NCBI GenBank assembly: GCA_030694935.1
Contig: JAUYUA010000070.1
Coordinates: forward strand, 1-46,428
DNA: 46,428 bases
Direction of reading: 5' to 3'
Origin: Lutibacter sp.
GTDB lineage: Bacteria > Bacteroidota > Bacteroidia > Flavobacteriales > Flavobacteriaceae
Positions 7,184 to 16,011 of this stretch are shown here, in pieces. Each line of letters begins with the position of its first letter. Position 1 is the stretch's first letter. Below the pieces are notes generated by a model. That model had not been told where the DNA came from. It saw nothing but the letters and a program-made list of their open reading frames with translations, and made no database searches. A program made the position numbers and the translations under genes.

Positions 7184-10100
7184 ATGTGCAAAGAAAAAAT
7201 TATGATCATCACGTTAATTATTTCGTTTTTGTTTTGTAGTAAAGTAAATCCACAAAGTGTTTTAACACTTAATGACCCTGTAAATCTAACAACATATCGC
7301 AATAATATTGGGACAACCTATTCAATTAGAGTAACAGGAACCAATCAAGGGTCCGTTTGGGGTGGATCTAACGGAATATATACTGACGATTCGCGATTGG
7401 GAAAAGCAGCAGTTCATGCTGGTTTGTTAAAAATAGGTGAATCTGGAATTTTAAAAGTAACTATTCTTGCAGGGCAATCTTCTTATGCAGGAAGTACCAC
7501 AAATGGAGTTACAACTGCAGGTTATGGTACTTTTTCAGGAAGTTTCAAGTTTGTGAATGATAATATTCAAATTATAGAACCTTCAACTTCAAATGTGCTA
7601 AATGACCCTGTAAATCTAACAACATATCGTAATAATAAAGGTTCAACCTATTCTATAAAAGTAACAGGAACTGATCAAGGGTCTGTTTGGGGTGGATCTA
7701 ACGGAATATATACCGACGATTCGCGATTGGGAAAAGCAGGAGTTCATGCTGGTTTGTTAAAAATAGGTGAATCTGGAATTTTAAAAGTAACTATTCTTGC
7801 AGGGCAATCTTCTTATGCAGGAAGTACAAAAAATGGCATAACAACAGCAGGTTATGGTGCTTTTTCAGGAAGTTTCAAGTTTGAAAACAATACTGTTGGG
7901 ACAGAAGAAACTAGTTCTTCTGAAGTGTTGAAAAGTTCTGTAATTTTAGGAACATACCGCAAAAACCAAGGGACAACTTATTCAGTAAATGTAACAGGAA
8001 CAAATCAGGGTTCTGTTTGGGGAGGTTCAAACGGAATTTACACCGATGATTCATCAATAGGAAAAGCAGCTGTTCATTCAGGGTTGTTAAAGGTGGGAGA
8101 AGTTGGAGTTTTGAAAGTTACCATTCTTGCAGGACAATCATCCTATACAGGAAGTACAAAAAATGGCATTTCAACACATAGTTTCGGTTCGTTTGGAGGA
8201 AGTTTTAGATTTGAAAGTAATTCGACTAAAATAATTGAAAATAATCAGGAAGTTTCAAAACCTGTTTCATCAACTCCAACTCTTGAAAACAAAAAAAGTA
8301 CGGAAAACAATAACAAAATATCTGGCACTGAAAAAACGACTAACGCTAAACAAACCAACAAAACGGATCCAGTAACTCAGCCAAAAAAACAGACAACTGT
8401 TACACAAACAATCAATTTAGAGGCTATGACAGATATTCCTCCATCAAAACCGCTCCCATTTTTGGATATTACAACACTATCTAAAACAGAATGGGATGGC
8501 GCAGTTTCGGCTGCCATGGAGGGAATGCGGTTAGTTTATGGACCCATGACCGACAGTGAAAATAAACAATTTGAAAAATCGTGGGCACCGTTGAGGCAAA
8601 CACCATTTAAAGAAGCTGTTGACTACCTTAATAAATTTAACCCGCTTTTGGGCGAATTTTTAACCTACCGAACCTCAATTACACAAACCAGCAGTTTAAT
8701 GGAAGAGGCTGTTCAAAATGCCAGTAATGCTGCAGAATACGACGATCCACAGAGCAGTTTGGCTTATTTCGATTTAGCAAAGAAATATCAAACCCTTTTG
8801 ATCTCAAGGCAGAAAAGGCTTCAGCAAATCACTAAGGATTTAATTGCATTAGGCAACCCACCCAATGGTGCGCAAATGATGGCTGAACAACAAAGAAAGT
8901 ATAAGCAGGAGAAAGATTATCTGAAAAGTTTAACGAATAAGAACATAAAAAATGAATTTGAAAAAGCGGGATGCTGGGCGGGCTATGAGCACCTTCAAGG
9001 AGGAGGAGGAAATATAATTTTATACGATCCAATATTTTTATATATCTACAAACTAGATTTAGAAAATGGCAAGGAAATGTACTACTCGTTAAAATTATGT
9101 AGTAATTGCAAAAAATTTAATGGTAATTATTCTGCCAATGTTATAGGTGATCTTCTAATGAATGTTATACTAACGAGTAATAAATTTATAAAGCCTTTCC
9201 CACTCACTGGAAACTCATTATCTGATGGAAAAAATATAAATTTTCTTATGCAGTTTGAATACCCAAATATTCCTCAATTTCAAGAATCATCAAACGAAAA
9301 TTATTATCAACAAATCAAAAACGATAAAATAAATCGAATTTCAAATAATGATAATTCACATCCCTGGTGGCGATTGGAATTAGAAAAAAAAATAGAAATA
9401 AATTCGCTTGCCAATGCATTTTATAATACTGCACTAAAATGGACAGAAAATGGGAAATGGCAACAATTTAAACATACTATTAGTGTACCTGATGAACTCG
9501 TGATAACATTTTCAAACGAAATGATGTCAGATGGTGTTGGTAAAATAGCCCAAACCCAATCAAAACCAAACATTTCAGCCACAAAAACCCAAACCGAAAC
9601 AATAACAGATAACTCAAATTCAGGAGAAAACCATTTGCATGTTATAGATGATAAAAACCCTGAAGACCGCAGGAAAATAGATGCCGAAGCTATTGAATTT
9701 CACAACACCAATTTGGCCATAATTCAGAAAAACATGGCCCGCGACCAACAAGATTTAGCAAATGAAAAAGACCCACAACGCCGTAAAGATTATGAGATGC
9801 GTATATTGGGTGCACAAGCCAATATTCAGGCTGAAAATGATCGAATTGCAACTATTCAAACCGGTGTAATTGTATTTAACCGTTCACCTTGGGATGATTA
9901 TGCAAAAAGTAATTTTATCCAGAACATTGCCAAGGATCAGCGAACAATGGAAAATATAAGTCGTGGAGTTCGTAAAGCCTACGAACAGGCCGATCGTTTA
10001 CCGGATGAAGAAGCCCGAAAAGTTAGGGAAATCATCAACACTAAATACAACGGGAAAATTATGGCAAATCTGGATGAAAAAGCTGCTAAAGCTATCATGG

Positions 10101-11725
10101 AAGAAGCCAATTTGGTAGGTAAAAAATATTATCAAGGAAAAATTGATGCGGCGTTGGCAAATAACAAAGACGCTTTAGCTGAAGCGGCATGGGCAGATGC
10201 CTGCCTGCAAACAGCCGAAATTGTAAAAACAACTGCCGATTATTCTATGATGGGCTTGTCGATGTTTGGTGGACAGTACGTAAATAATGCATATCAAGGA
10301 ATTACCGGTTACATTGACGGTGGTCCGAAAGAAGCTTTTTTACGTGTTGCCGGTTCATATAACATAATAACTGGAGTTGCTGTTGATGGTTTCCGAGGGT
10401 TCGAAGATGCCGTTAATAAAGGAGGGGGCTTTGTTGAAGGTGCTATGGGCGCAGGCTGGGAAGCAGCAAAAGGCTTGATTACCGATAAAGCAATGGCGTT
10501 TGGAGTAGGTAAAATTTCAGGTAGTTTTAACCGCCCAAATGGAGATTTGCCACACATTGACGGTCCTTCTAAAACAGGACAGTCTGCAGGTAATACATCG
10601 ACTATCCCGAGAAAAGTACCACGAGTTGGTGAACCCGATTTTAACCGACCTTTAACTACCCAGGAAATCGCTGTGCATCGAGAACAAATTGCCGATGGAA
10701 GAAACAAGGTAAATTCCTACAAAAAAACCTATGAAAAACTGGAGACTGCAAGAAAATCAGGAGCGCCAGTCAGCGAAATCAAAAAGATAATCATTGAGCT
10801 GGACGACCGGTCTGCAAAAATACATAGTTCTCCTCAGGCAAAAATGATGATGAAAACCATGCAAAAGCAACCAAAAAATCTTGATATGATTAAACGGTAC
10901 AGCAACTCCATGGATAGGATTCATCAAAAGGTTGAAAAAAGGTATCAGGCAGAAATGCAGAAAAATGGTTGGAGTCCAGAAGAACTTCAAGCAATTCGCA
11001 ATAAACCAGACCCAGCCGATTTGCAACGGGCTCGTGAAATGCAGGCACGCGGAGAAACCGTTGCGCCCGAAGCATTGCTGGGTAGTAAAACAGTGAATAT
11101 GGACTACGATGCCGGACGGAAACCAAAATTAGATGCTGACGGGAAACCTTTACCTCCAATTAAAAATGGTGAGCCAGTGCCTGTTGAAGCCTGGCATGCC
11201 GATGCTCAAGCCGCCTGGGAAAAAGCATATTTGGCCGAAACCGGGCAAAGTCCCACCAAATCCTGGGAAAACATTACCCATGGTAAGATTCCTGATGCTT
11301 ACGCCGACCTGAATGTTTTGCAAAAAAACGGGATTCTCCAAGCAAACAAGCAGTGGGCTGGACAAACAGCGGATGTAACCTACTACAAAGCAGAACACCT
11401 GCGTGGTTCACCCGAATTCCAAAGAGCTGAAAAATATGTAGAAATTGCCCGGGGAACTTCCAAAGACTATCGTACGAAAATGGAGCCGCTGTTTAACCAG
11501 AAAAAACCACCGGCAGGCACACCTTCCTTCGAAGCGTGGCAAAAACATAAAAATTACTGGGATAAAGTAAACGGTGTACTTAATGATATGGGCAGTGGGA
11601 AAAAAGACCCAATGACAGCCGATCGTGAAATCCGACAGATTTCAGGAGGAAAAAGTGTGCTCGAAGTTACTTTTGATATGCGTAACTTTATGGAATCTTT
11701 ACTATTATTGGGTAACAATAATTGA
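7184..11725 (+). CDS. Large secreted protein with three LCCL domains and a polymorphic-toxin-like C-terminal half
   Basis: A 1513-residue exported protein of unknown role. Residues 1-24 are a signal peptide with a hydrophobic core after M-C-K-E-K. Residues 30-343 contain three LCCL domains of 94 residues each, recognised by W-G-G-S-N-G-I-Y-T-D-D-S, A-A-V-H-A/S-G-L-L-K and a Y-x-G-S-x-x-N-G-hydrophobic segment. They are encoded by 282-bp units at an exact 330-bp period. A Thr/Lys/Gln-rich linker follows (about 350-410), then helical, coiled-coil-prone segments. Residues near 1020-1110 form a glycine-rich hydrophobic stretch like those preceding toxin modules in polymorphic-toxin-type proteins. 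No catalytic motif is recognised in the C-terminus, which ends abruptly next to gene debris and may be truncated. Confidence 0.7.
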   Translation: MCKEKIMIITLIISFLFCSKVNPQSVLTLNDPVNLTTYRNNIGTTYSIRVTGTNQGSVWGGSNGIYTDDSRLGKAAVHAGLLKIGESGILKVTILAGQSSYAGSTTNGVTTAGYGTFSGSFKFVNDNIQIIEPSTSNVLNDPVNLTTYRNNKGSTYSIKVTGTDQGSVWGGSNGIYTDDSRLGKAGVHAGLLKIGESGILKVTILAGQSSYAGSTKNGITTAGYGAFSGSFKFENNTVGTEETSSSEVLKSSVILGTYRKNQGTTYSVNVTGTNQGSVWGGSNGIYTDDSSIGKAAVHSGLLKVGEVGVLKVTILAGQSSYTGSTKNGISTHSFGSFGGSFRFESNSTKIIENNQEVSKPVSSTPTLENKKSTENNNKISGTEKTTNAKQTNKTDPVTQPKKQTTVTQTINLEAMTDIPPSKPLPFLDITTLSKTEWDGAVSAAMEGMRLVYGPMTDSENKQFEKSWAPLRQTPFKEAVDYLNKFNPLLGEFLTYRTSITQTSSLMEEAVQNASNAAEYDDPQSSLAYFDLAKKYQTLLISRQKRLQQITKDLIALGNPPNGAQMMAEQQRKYKQEKDYLKSLTNKNIKNEFEKAGCWAGYEHLQGGGGNIILYDPIFLYIYKLDLENGKEMYYSLKLCSNCKKFNGNYSANVIGDLLMNVILTSNKFIKPFPLTGNSLSDGKNINFLMQFEYPNIPQFQESSNENYYQQIKNDKINRISNNDNSHPWWRLELEKKIEINSLANAFYNTALKWTENGKWQQFKHTISVPDELVITFSNEMMSDGVGKIAQTQSKPNISATKTQTETITDNSNSGENHLHVIDDKNPEDRRKIDAEAIEFHNTNLAIIQKNMARDQQDLANEKDPQRRKDYEMRILGAQANIQAENDRIATIQTGVIVFNRSPWDDYAKSNFIQNIAKDQRTMENISRGVRKAYEQADRLPDEEARKVREIINTKYNGKIMANLDEKAAKAIMEEANLVGKKYYQGKIDAALANNKDALAEAAWADACLQTAEIVKTTADYSMMGLSMFGGQYVNNAYQGITGYIDGGPKEAFLRVAGSYNIITGVAVDGFRGFEDAVNKGGGFVEGAMGAGWEAAKGLITDKAMAFGVGKISGSFNRPNGDLPHIDGPSKTGQSAGNTSTIPRKVPRVGEPDFNRPLTTQEIAVHREQIADGRNKVNSYKKTYEKLETARKSGAPVSEIKKIIIELDDRSAKIHSSPQAKMMMKTMQKQPKNLDMIKRYSNSMDRIHQKVEKRYQAEMQKNGWSPEELQAIRNKPDPADLQRAREMQARGETVAPEALLGSKTVNMDYDAGRKPKLDADGKPLPPIKNGEPVPVEAWHADAQAAWEKAYLAETGQSPTKSWENITHGKIPDAYADLNVLQKNGILQANKQWAGQTADVTYYKAEHLRGSPEFQRAEKYVEIARGTSKDYRTKMEPLFNQKKPPAGTPSFEAWQKHKNYWDKVNGVLNDMGSGKKDPMTADREIRQISGGKSVLEVTFDMRNFMESLLLLGNNN
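7271..8212 (+). repeat. Three tandem LCCL-encoding units, 330-bp period
   Basis: Conserved 282-bp units start at 7271, 7601 and 7931, each separated by a 48-bp linker, so the period is exactly 330 bp (110 codons). Units 1 and 2 are nearly identical in nucleotide sequence over long runs, implying recent duplication or gene conversion. Unit 3 is clearly more diverged. Confidence 0.9.
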
Positions 11726-11757
11726 TTAAAAGTTAGTGATAATATAATACTATTTAA

Positions 11758-11988
11758 AAAAGTGGTGCTGAAAGCAGGCAAACTGCTGTAACCAACCATC
11801 AATGCAATTTCGCCGATGGTGTGTTTCTTTTCAAGCACATATTCCAGCGCTTTAAACATTCTAAGCAAGGTATAATAATAAATAAAAGTCATTTTTACAT
11901 CACTTTTAAACAATCGGTGAAGCGAGCGTTTACTCATTCACACATAAGCAGCAATTTCTGTCAGCGAAATATTTTTATATAAATTGTC
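11758..11988 (-). pseudogene. AraC-family regulator remnant (DNA-binding domain)
   Basis: On the minus strand the frame reads like the double HTH of an AraC/XylS regulator: N-I-S-L-T-E-I-A-A-Y-V, then a TGA stop, then M-S-K-R-S-L-H-R-L-F-K and I-G-E-I-A-L-M-V-G-Y-S-S-L-P-A-F-S-T-T-F. The first recognition helix is interrupted by the stop, the N-terminal part is missing, and the C-terminus breaks off after S-T-T-F where unrelated sequence begins. It is convergent with the LCCL gene and ends within 35 bp of it. Confidence 0.75.
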
Positions 11989-12452
11989 TTAATATTGTCC
12001 ACTATAAATTAAAAAAAATTTTTGAAATTATTGTAAGCCTGTATTTAAAGTTTTGTTTTTAAGCATGGCGATTTGAAATGAATCCAAGATGTTCGTAAAT
12101 TAATTTTACAACTCATTTTAGAAAAGCCAAAGCAGGAATAAAGCTTCCGCACCTTTTGATATTAACACACAAATCGTTGTGATTATTCATATTACCGTGG
12201 CAAATATTCACGATGTTAATGCAATTGATTGTCAATCATTGCAAAATGACTTAAAATAATTGTTCAATCTGCGAAACGCTACAAATTTTTCGAAATCATT
12301 ATTGGATAAAACACCTTTACCTTTTAATGAATTTGTTTTAGTACACGACAAAAAATATATTTCATTAAAAATCAACAAAATAATGAGTTAAAAATTAGGA
12401 TAAAAGACTGATATTCATTACATTAAAGAATTATCACCAAATAATTTTTCTA
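11989..12452. other. 464-bp gene-free stretch with possible remnants
   Basis: No intact gene. Around 12265-12385 the plus strand can be read as a short peptide (P-F-N-E-F-V-L-V-H-D-K-K-Y-I-S-L-K-I) that faintly recalls the start of a LytTR domain, but it is too short to call. The last part presumably contains the left end of the adjacent IS4-type remnant. Confidence 0.35.
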
Positions 12453-13136
12453 ATGAAGAACACCAGTCTAGAGCGTAAAGATACATCGTTAATATCAGTA
12501 TTGCAAGGTCATTTTAAAGGGGAACTCAATTTGGCAAGGGTCAAGCTCATCTGTTTATTTATAACGACTTTATGCAAAGTAAAGACAATTAATTATGATA
12601 GACTAGCCTCTGGATTCGACACAAAAGCTAATAAAAGCAGTTCTTACAGAAGGATACAGCGATTTATGGCCGACTTCGATTTGCCAATGAAAATTATTTC
12701 AATATTGATATTTAGTTTGTTGCCTGAAAAAACAAATTTATCATTGGTATTGGATAGAACGAATTGGAAGTTTGGTGCAAAAAACATCAATATATTAATG
12801 CTAGGCGTTAGTTATAAAAATGTGGCTTTTCCGTTGATGTTCAAAATGTTAGACAAGCGGGGAAATTCAGATACCGAGGAGCGAATTGATTTGATTAAGA
12901 AATATATTGAGTGGTTTGGAAAACAAAGCATCAATTGCTTATTGGCCGATAGAGAATTTGTTGGGGGTAAATGGCTGGAATTTTTGAACAAGGAAGATAT
13001 TCGATATTATATCCGAATCAGAAATAATTTCAAAATTTATTCATACCAAAAACAAGGAGAAATAAAAGCATTTAGCTGGCATCTCGATTTTAAAACTCAT
13101 GGTTCTATGAAAAAACAGGTTGAAGTTCATATATAA
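12453..13136 (+). pseudogene. IS4-family transposase, C-terminally truncated
   Basis: A 227-residue frame with the N-terminal and central parts of an IS4-type DDE transposase. The first catalytic Asp is D101 (V-L-D-R-T-N-W) and the second D166 (L-L-A-D-R-E-F). The region with the third residue, the Glu of a Y-R-x(2)-I-E-type segment, is missing because the frame stops soon after the R-Y-Y-I-R-I-R-N-N segment. Full-length members are longer, so the element is presumably inactive. No matching right-hand inverted repeat was found; a terminator lies 23 bp downstream. It is part of the decayed zone between the LCCL gene and the MBOAT pair. Confidence 0.8.
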
Positions 13137-13159
13137 TAGTTTGGTTAATTATCTTCAAG

Positions 13160-13184
13160 AGCTCCTTTTTAAGGGGCTTTTTTA
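13160..13184 (+). terminator. Rho-independent terminator
   Basis: An 8-bp stem AGCTCCTT/AAGGGGCT (one G-T pair) with loop TTT is followed by a T run. It lies just after the truncated transposase and before the MBOAT gene. Confidence 0.85.
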
Positions 13185-13352
13185 GTTTTATACAATTAAA
13201 ATTTAATTAAGCATAATGGCTCTTGTTTATTGTTTTTGGTTATTTTAGCGATGTTATAAAAAAAATTGTAAAACTGAAACATTTAATAATAGAATGAAAA
13301 TTAATGTAGTTGCATCATTAAGTTACTGGAATCTTAAAAATAAATAGACCGA

Positions 13353-14804
13353 ATGCTCTTTAATTCCATAGATTTTGCCATTTTTTTGCCAATAGTATTT
13401 TTACTCTATTGGTTTGTTGCAAATAAAAACCTCAAACTTCAAAATTTATTAATAGTTGTATCTAGCTATGTGTTTTACGGCTGGTGGGATTGGCGTTTTT
13501 TGGCATTGATACTTTTTAGTACTCTAGTTGACTATTTGATTGGGGTAGGACTTTTAAAAGAAGAAAATGGCAAAAAACGAAAAGCACTACTTTGGACAAG
13601 CATCATAGTAAATTTAGGTTTTCTTGGATTTTTTAAATATTACAATTTTTTCATAGAAAATTTTACCACGGCTTTTTCTTTCTTTGGAAATGAAATTCAA
13701 GCCAATTCTTTAAATATCATTTTACCGGTTGGTATTAGTTTTTATACATTTCAAACTTTAAGTTATTCTATTGATGTTTACCGCAGAAAGCTAGAACCTA
13801 CTAAAGATTTTATCGCCTTTACTGCCTTTGTAAGTTTTTTTCCGCAATTGGTGGCTGGCCCAATTGAAAGAGCAACTAATTTATTGCCTCAGTTTTATAA
13901 AAAGAGAACTTTTGATTATAACAAAGCAGTGGATGGTATGCGTCAGATACTTTGGGGTCTTTTCAAAAAAATGGTAATTGCTGATAATTGTGCAGAATAT
14001 GCTAATATCATATTTAATAACTCGGATAATTACAATGGGAGTACTTTATTTTTAGGTGCTTTGTTCTTTGCTTTTCAAATTTATGGCGATTTTTCAGGGT
14101 ATTCAGATATTGCAATTGGAACATCAAGACTTTTTGGATTTGATTTAAAGAGAAATTTTGCGTTTCCTTATTTTTCAAGAGATATTGCGGAGTTTTGGCG
14201 ACGTTGGCACATTTCACTTTCTACTTGGTTTAGAGATTATTTATACATTCCATTGGGCGGAAGCAGAGGTGGGATCTGGATGAACGTCAGGAATATTTTT
14301 ATCATATTTATTGTAAGTGGTTTTTGGCACGGCGCAAATTGGACATTTATTGTTTGGGGAGCTTTAAATGCCCTGTATTTTTTACCGTTATTACTTTTAA
14401 ATAAAAACAGACAGCATATCGGAATTGTTGCACAAGGAAAATACTTCCCCACCTTAAGAGAATTTTTCCAAATAATATTAACTTTTGGTTTGACTGTATT
14501 TGCTTGGATATTTTTTAGGGCTGAAAATATTGACCACGCCTTAAATTATATTTCAGAAATATTTTCAACATCTATTTTAAGTCTTCCTGATTTTAAAGAG
14601 ATTTATGGGGCTTATGTAACGTTAGGGTTAGTCACTATTTTTATGATGGTTGAGTGGTTTGGAAGAGACCATGAATTCGCCATTGAAAAACTAATAATTA
14701 ATAGATCAAGAACACTTAGATGGTCATTTTATTCTTTTATCATATTTATAATTATAATGTTTGCCCAAACAAAAGAGACTCCGTTTATTTATTTTCAATT
14801 TTAG
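13353..14804 (+). CDS. MBOAT-family membrane O-acyltransferase (AlgI/DltB-like)
   Basis: A 483-residue polytopic membrane protein of the MBOAT family. These proteins transfer an acyl group, usually acetyl, across the inner membrane to an extracytoplasmic sugar polymer or other acceptor. The family hallmarks are visible: the central R-R-W-H-I-S-L-S-T-W-F-R-D-Y-L-Y-I-P-L-G-G-S segment and the probable catalytic H326 in F-W-H-G-A-N-W. About ten or more hydrophobic segments are spread over the length. The next gene starts 4 bp after the stop and encodes an SGNH-like partner, as in AlgI-AlgJ/AlgX pairs, where the second protein receives or transfers the acyl group. No polysaccharide biosynthesis genes are adjacent, so the acceptor is unknown. 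Confidence 0.9.
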   Translation: MLFNSIDFAIFLPIVFLLYWFVANKNLKLQNLLIVVSSYVFYGWWDWRFLALILFSTLVDYLIGVGLLKEENGKKRKALLWTSIIVNLGFLGFFKYYNFFIENFTTAFSFFGNEIQANSLNIILPVGISFYTFQTLSYSIDVYRRKLEPTKDFIAFTAFVSFFPQLVAGPIERATNLLPQFYKKRTFDYNKAVDGMRQILWGLFKKMVIADNCAEYANIIFNNSDNYNGSTLFLGALFFAFQIYGDFSGYSDIAIGTSRLFGFDLKRNFAFPYFSRDIAEFWRRWHISLSTWFRDYLYIPLGGSRGGIWMNVRNIFIIFIVSGFWHGANWTFIVWGALNALYFLPLLLLNKNRQHIGIVAQGKYFPTLREFFQIILTFGLTVFAWIFFRAENIDHALNYISEIFSTSILSLPDFKEIYGAYVTLGLVTIFMMVEWFGRDHEFAIEKLIINRSRTLRWSFYSFIIFIIIMFAQTKETPFIYFQF

Positions 14805-14808
14805 ACAG

Positions 14809-15756
14809 ATGAAAAAATTTATTATTTTGTTGCTCAAATTTTCTCTTTTTTCACTAGTGTTCTATAGTTTTTTAATTATTTTTTGGGGAAGATTTGCGCC
14901 ATCTGTTTTGAGTCCAAATTTAAATTTTACATATATAAAATACGGATTTACAAATACCAGATTAAATGAAATTAAAAACTTTAAAAATATAGATATTTTA
15001 TTTTTGGGTTCATCACATGCGTATCGTGGTTTTGATACTAGAATTTTCGATGAAGCTGGATTAAAATCATTTAATTTAGGCTCAAGTTCCCAAACACCGC
15101 TTCAAACAGAAATTCTGCTAAAAAGATATTTGGATTCTTTAACCCCCAAAATGATATTATTTGAAGTGTCTCCAGTAACGTTTAGTTTAGATGGCGTAGA
15201 GTCAACTTTGGATATTATTTCAAATGATAAAAATGATTTCAATTCAATTAAGTTAGCTTTGAAACAAAATAATTTAAAAATTTACAACACTTTGTTTTAT
15301 TCCTTTTTTCACTCATTTTACCGTGATTTATTTGATGAAAAAAAGTATGCAGAGGACATAAAGAAAGGTAATGATACATATATTAGCGGAGGTTATGTAG
15401 AAAATCAAATGAAGTACTTTAAATATGTTGATTACCCAGAGATTAAATGGGTGTTTAACGAAACCCAATTTTCTGCGTTACAAAGAATTATTGAGCTTGT
15501 TAATAAACGCAATATTAAATTGATTTTTATTCAAGCACCAAGCACTTCCAGTTTTTATAAGTCCCATACCAATAACCTCGAATTTGATGAGAGAATTAAT
15601 AAGTACGGAATTTACTATAATTTTAATGTGATATCAAAATTAGATGATTCACTACATTTTTACGATGCCCATCACTTAAATCAAAATGGCGTAGAAATAT
15701 TCGATAATGATGTCATAAATCTTTTGGTTAAGAATGAATTTATTAAAAGAGAATAA
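14809..15756 (+). CDS. Membrane-anchored SGNH-hydrolase-like partner of the MBOAT protein
   Basis: A 315-residue protein starting at the ATG 4 bp after the MBOAT stop; an upstream in-frame TTG would overlap the MBOAT gene and is less likely. Residues 5-26 are a signal anchor. The block I-D-I-L-F-L-G-S-S-H-A-Y-R-G (residues 61-73) supplies the nucleophile block, with S68 or S69 as candidate. D286-A-H-H289 near the C-terminus is the D-x-x-H of the SGNH/GDSL fold. Translational coupling with the acyltransferase suggests it completes acyl transfer outside the membrane, like AlgJ/AlgX or DltD, but overall similarity to those is not evident by eye. Confidence 0.75.
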   Translation: MKKFIILLLKFSLFSLVFYSFLIIFWGRFAPSVLSPNLNFTYIKYGFTNTRLNEIKNFKNIDILFLGSSHAYRGFDTRIFDEAGLKSFNLGSSSQTPLQTEILLKRYLDSLTPKMILFEVSPVTFSLDGVESTLDIISNDKNDFNSIKLALKQNNLKIYNTLFYSFFHSFYRDLFDEKKYAEDIKKGNDTYISGGYVENQMKYFKYVDYPEIKWVFNETQFSALQRIIELVNKRNIKLIFIQAPSTSSFYKSHTNNLEFDERINKYGIYYNFNVISKLDDSLHFYDAHHLNQNGVEIFDNDVINLLVKNEFIKRE

Positions 15757-15975
15757 AGAATATCTATAAATTTGAAAAGCATTTCAACAAAAAAACCACC
15801 CAAAAACAAAAAAAATTATTCTTAAAATAAACCGTATAATATTATTTGAAAAAGCTGTTTTCGAGTTCTGGTATTAAAAAAAAGAATCCCAAAAAAAATA
15901 ATTTTACCAATTGTGTTTTTCCATTTATTTTTAAGACTATGATAAATGTTAGCTTTCGTTTACTTCAATAATGGT

Positions 15976-15983
15976 TAACTTTG
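15976..15983 (+). promoter_or_regulatory. -7 box of the malic enzyme promoter
   Basis: TAACTTTG fits the TAnnTTTG consensus and lies 28 bp upstream of the maeB start codon. No exact TTG is present at -33. The 255-bp spacer upstream otherwise contains only AT-rich sequence. Confidence 0.45.
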
Positions 15984-16011
15984 TGATTCAATTTTTTAAA
16001 TTAGTAACATT

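Noticed and set aside
7271-8212. Regular long repeats considered as a CRISPR-like or satellite array
   Set aside because: The 282-bp units are in frame, encode complete domains and have coding-type divergence, so they are protein domain repeats.
12265-12385. Possible LytTR-domain remnant
   Set aside because: The similarity covers about 20 residues and cannot be separated from chance by eye.
14761-14808. Upstream TTG start for the SGNH-like gene
   Set aside because: It would add 16 basic residues overlapping the MBOAT gene before a good signal anchor; the ATG at 14809 fits better.
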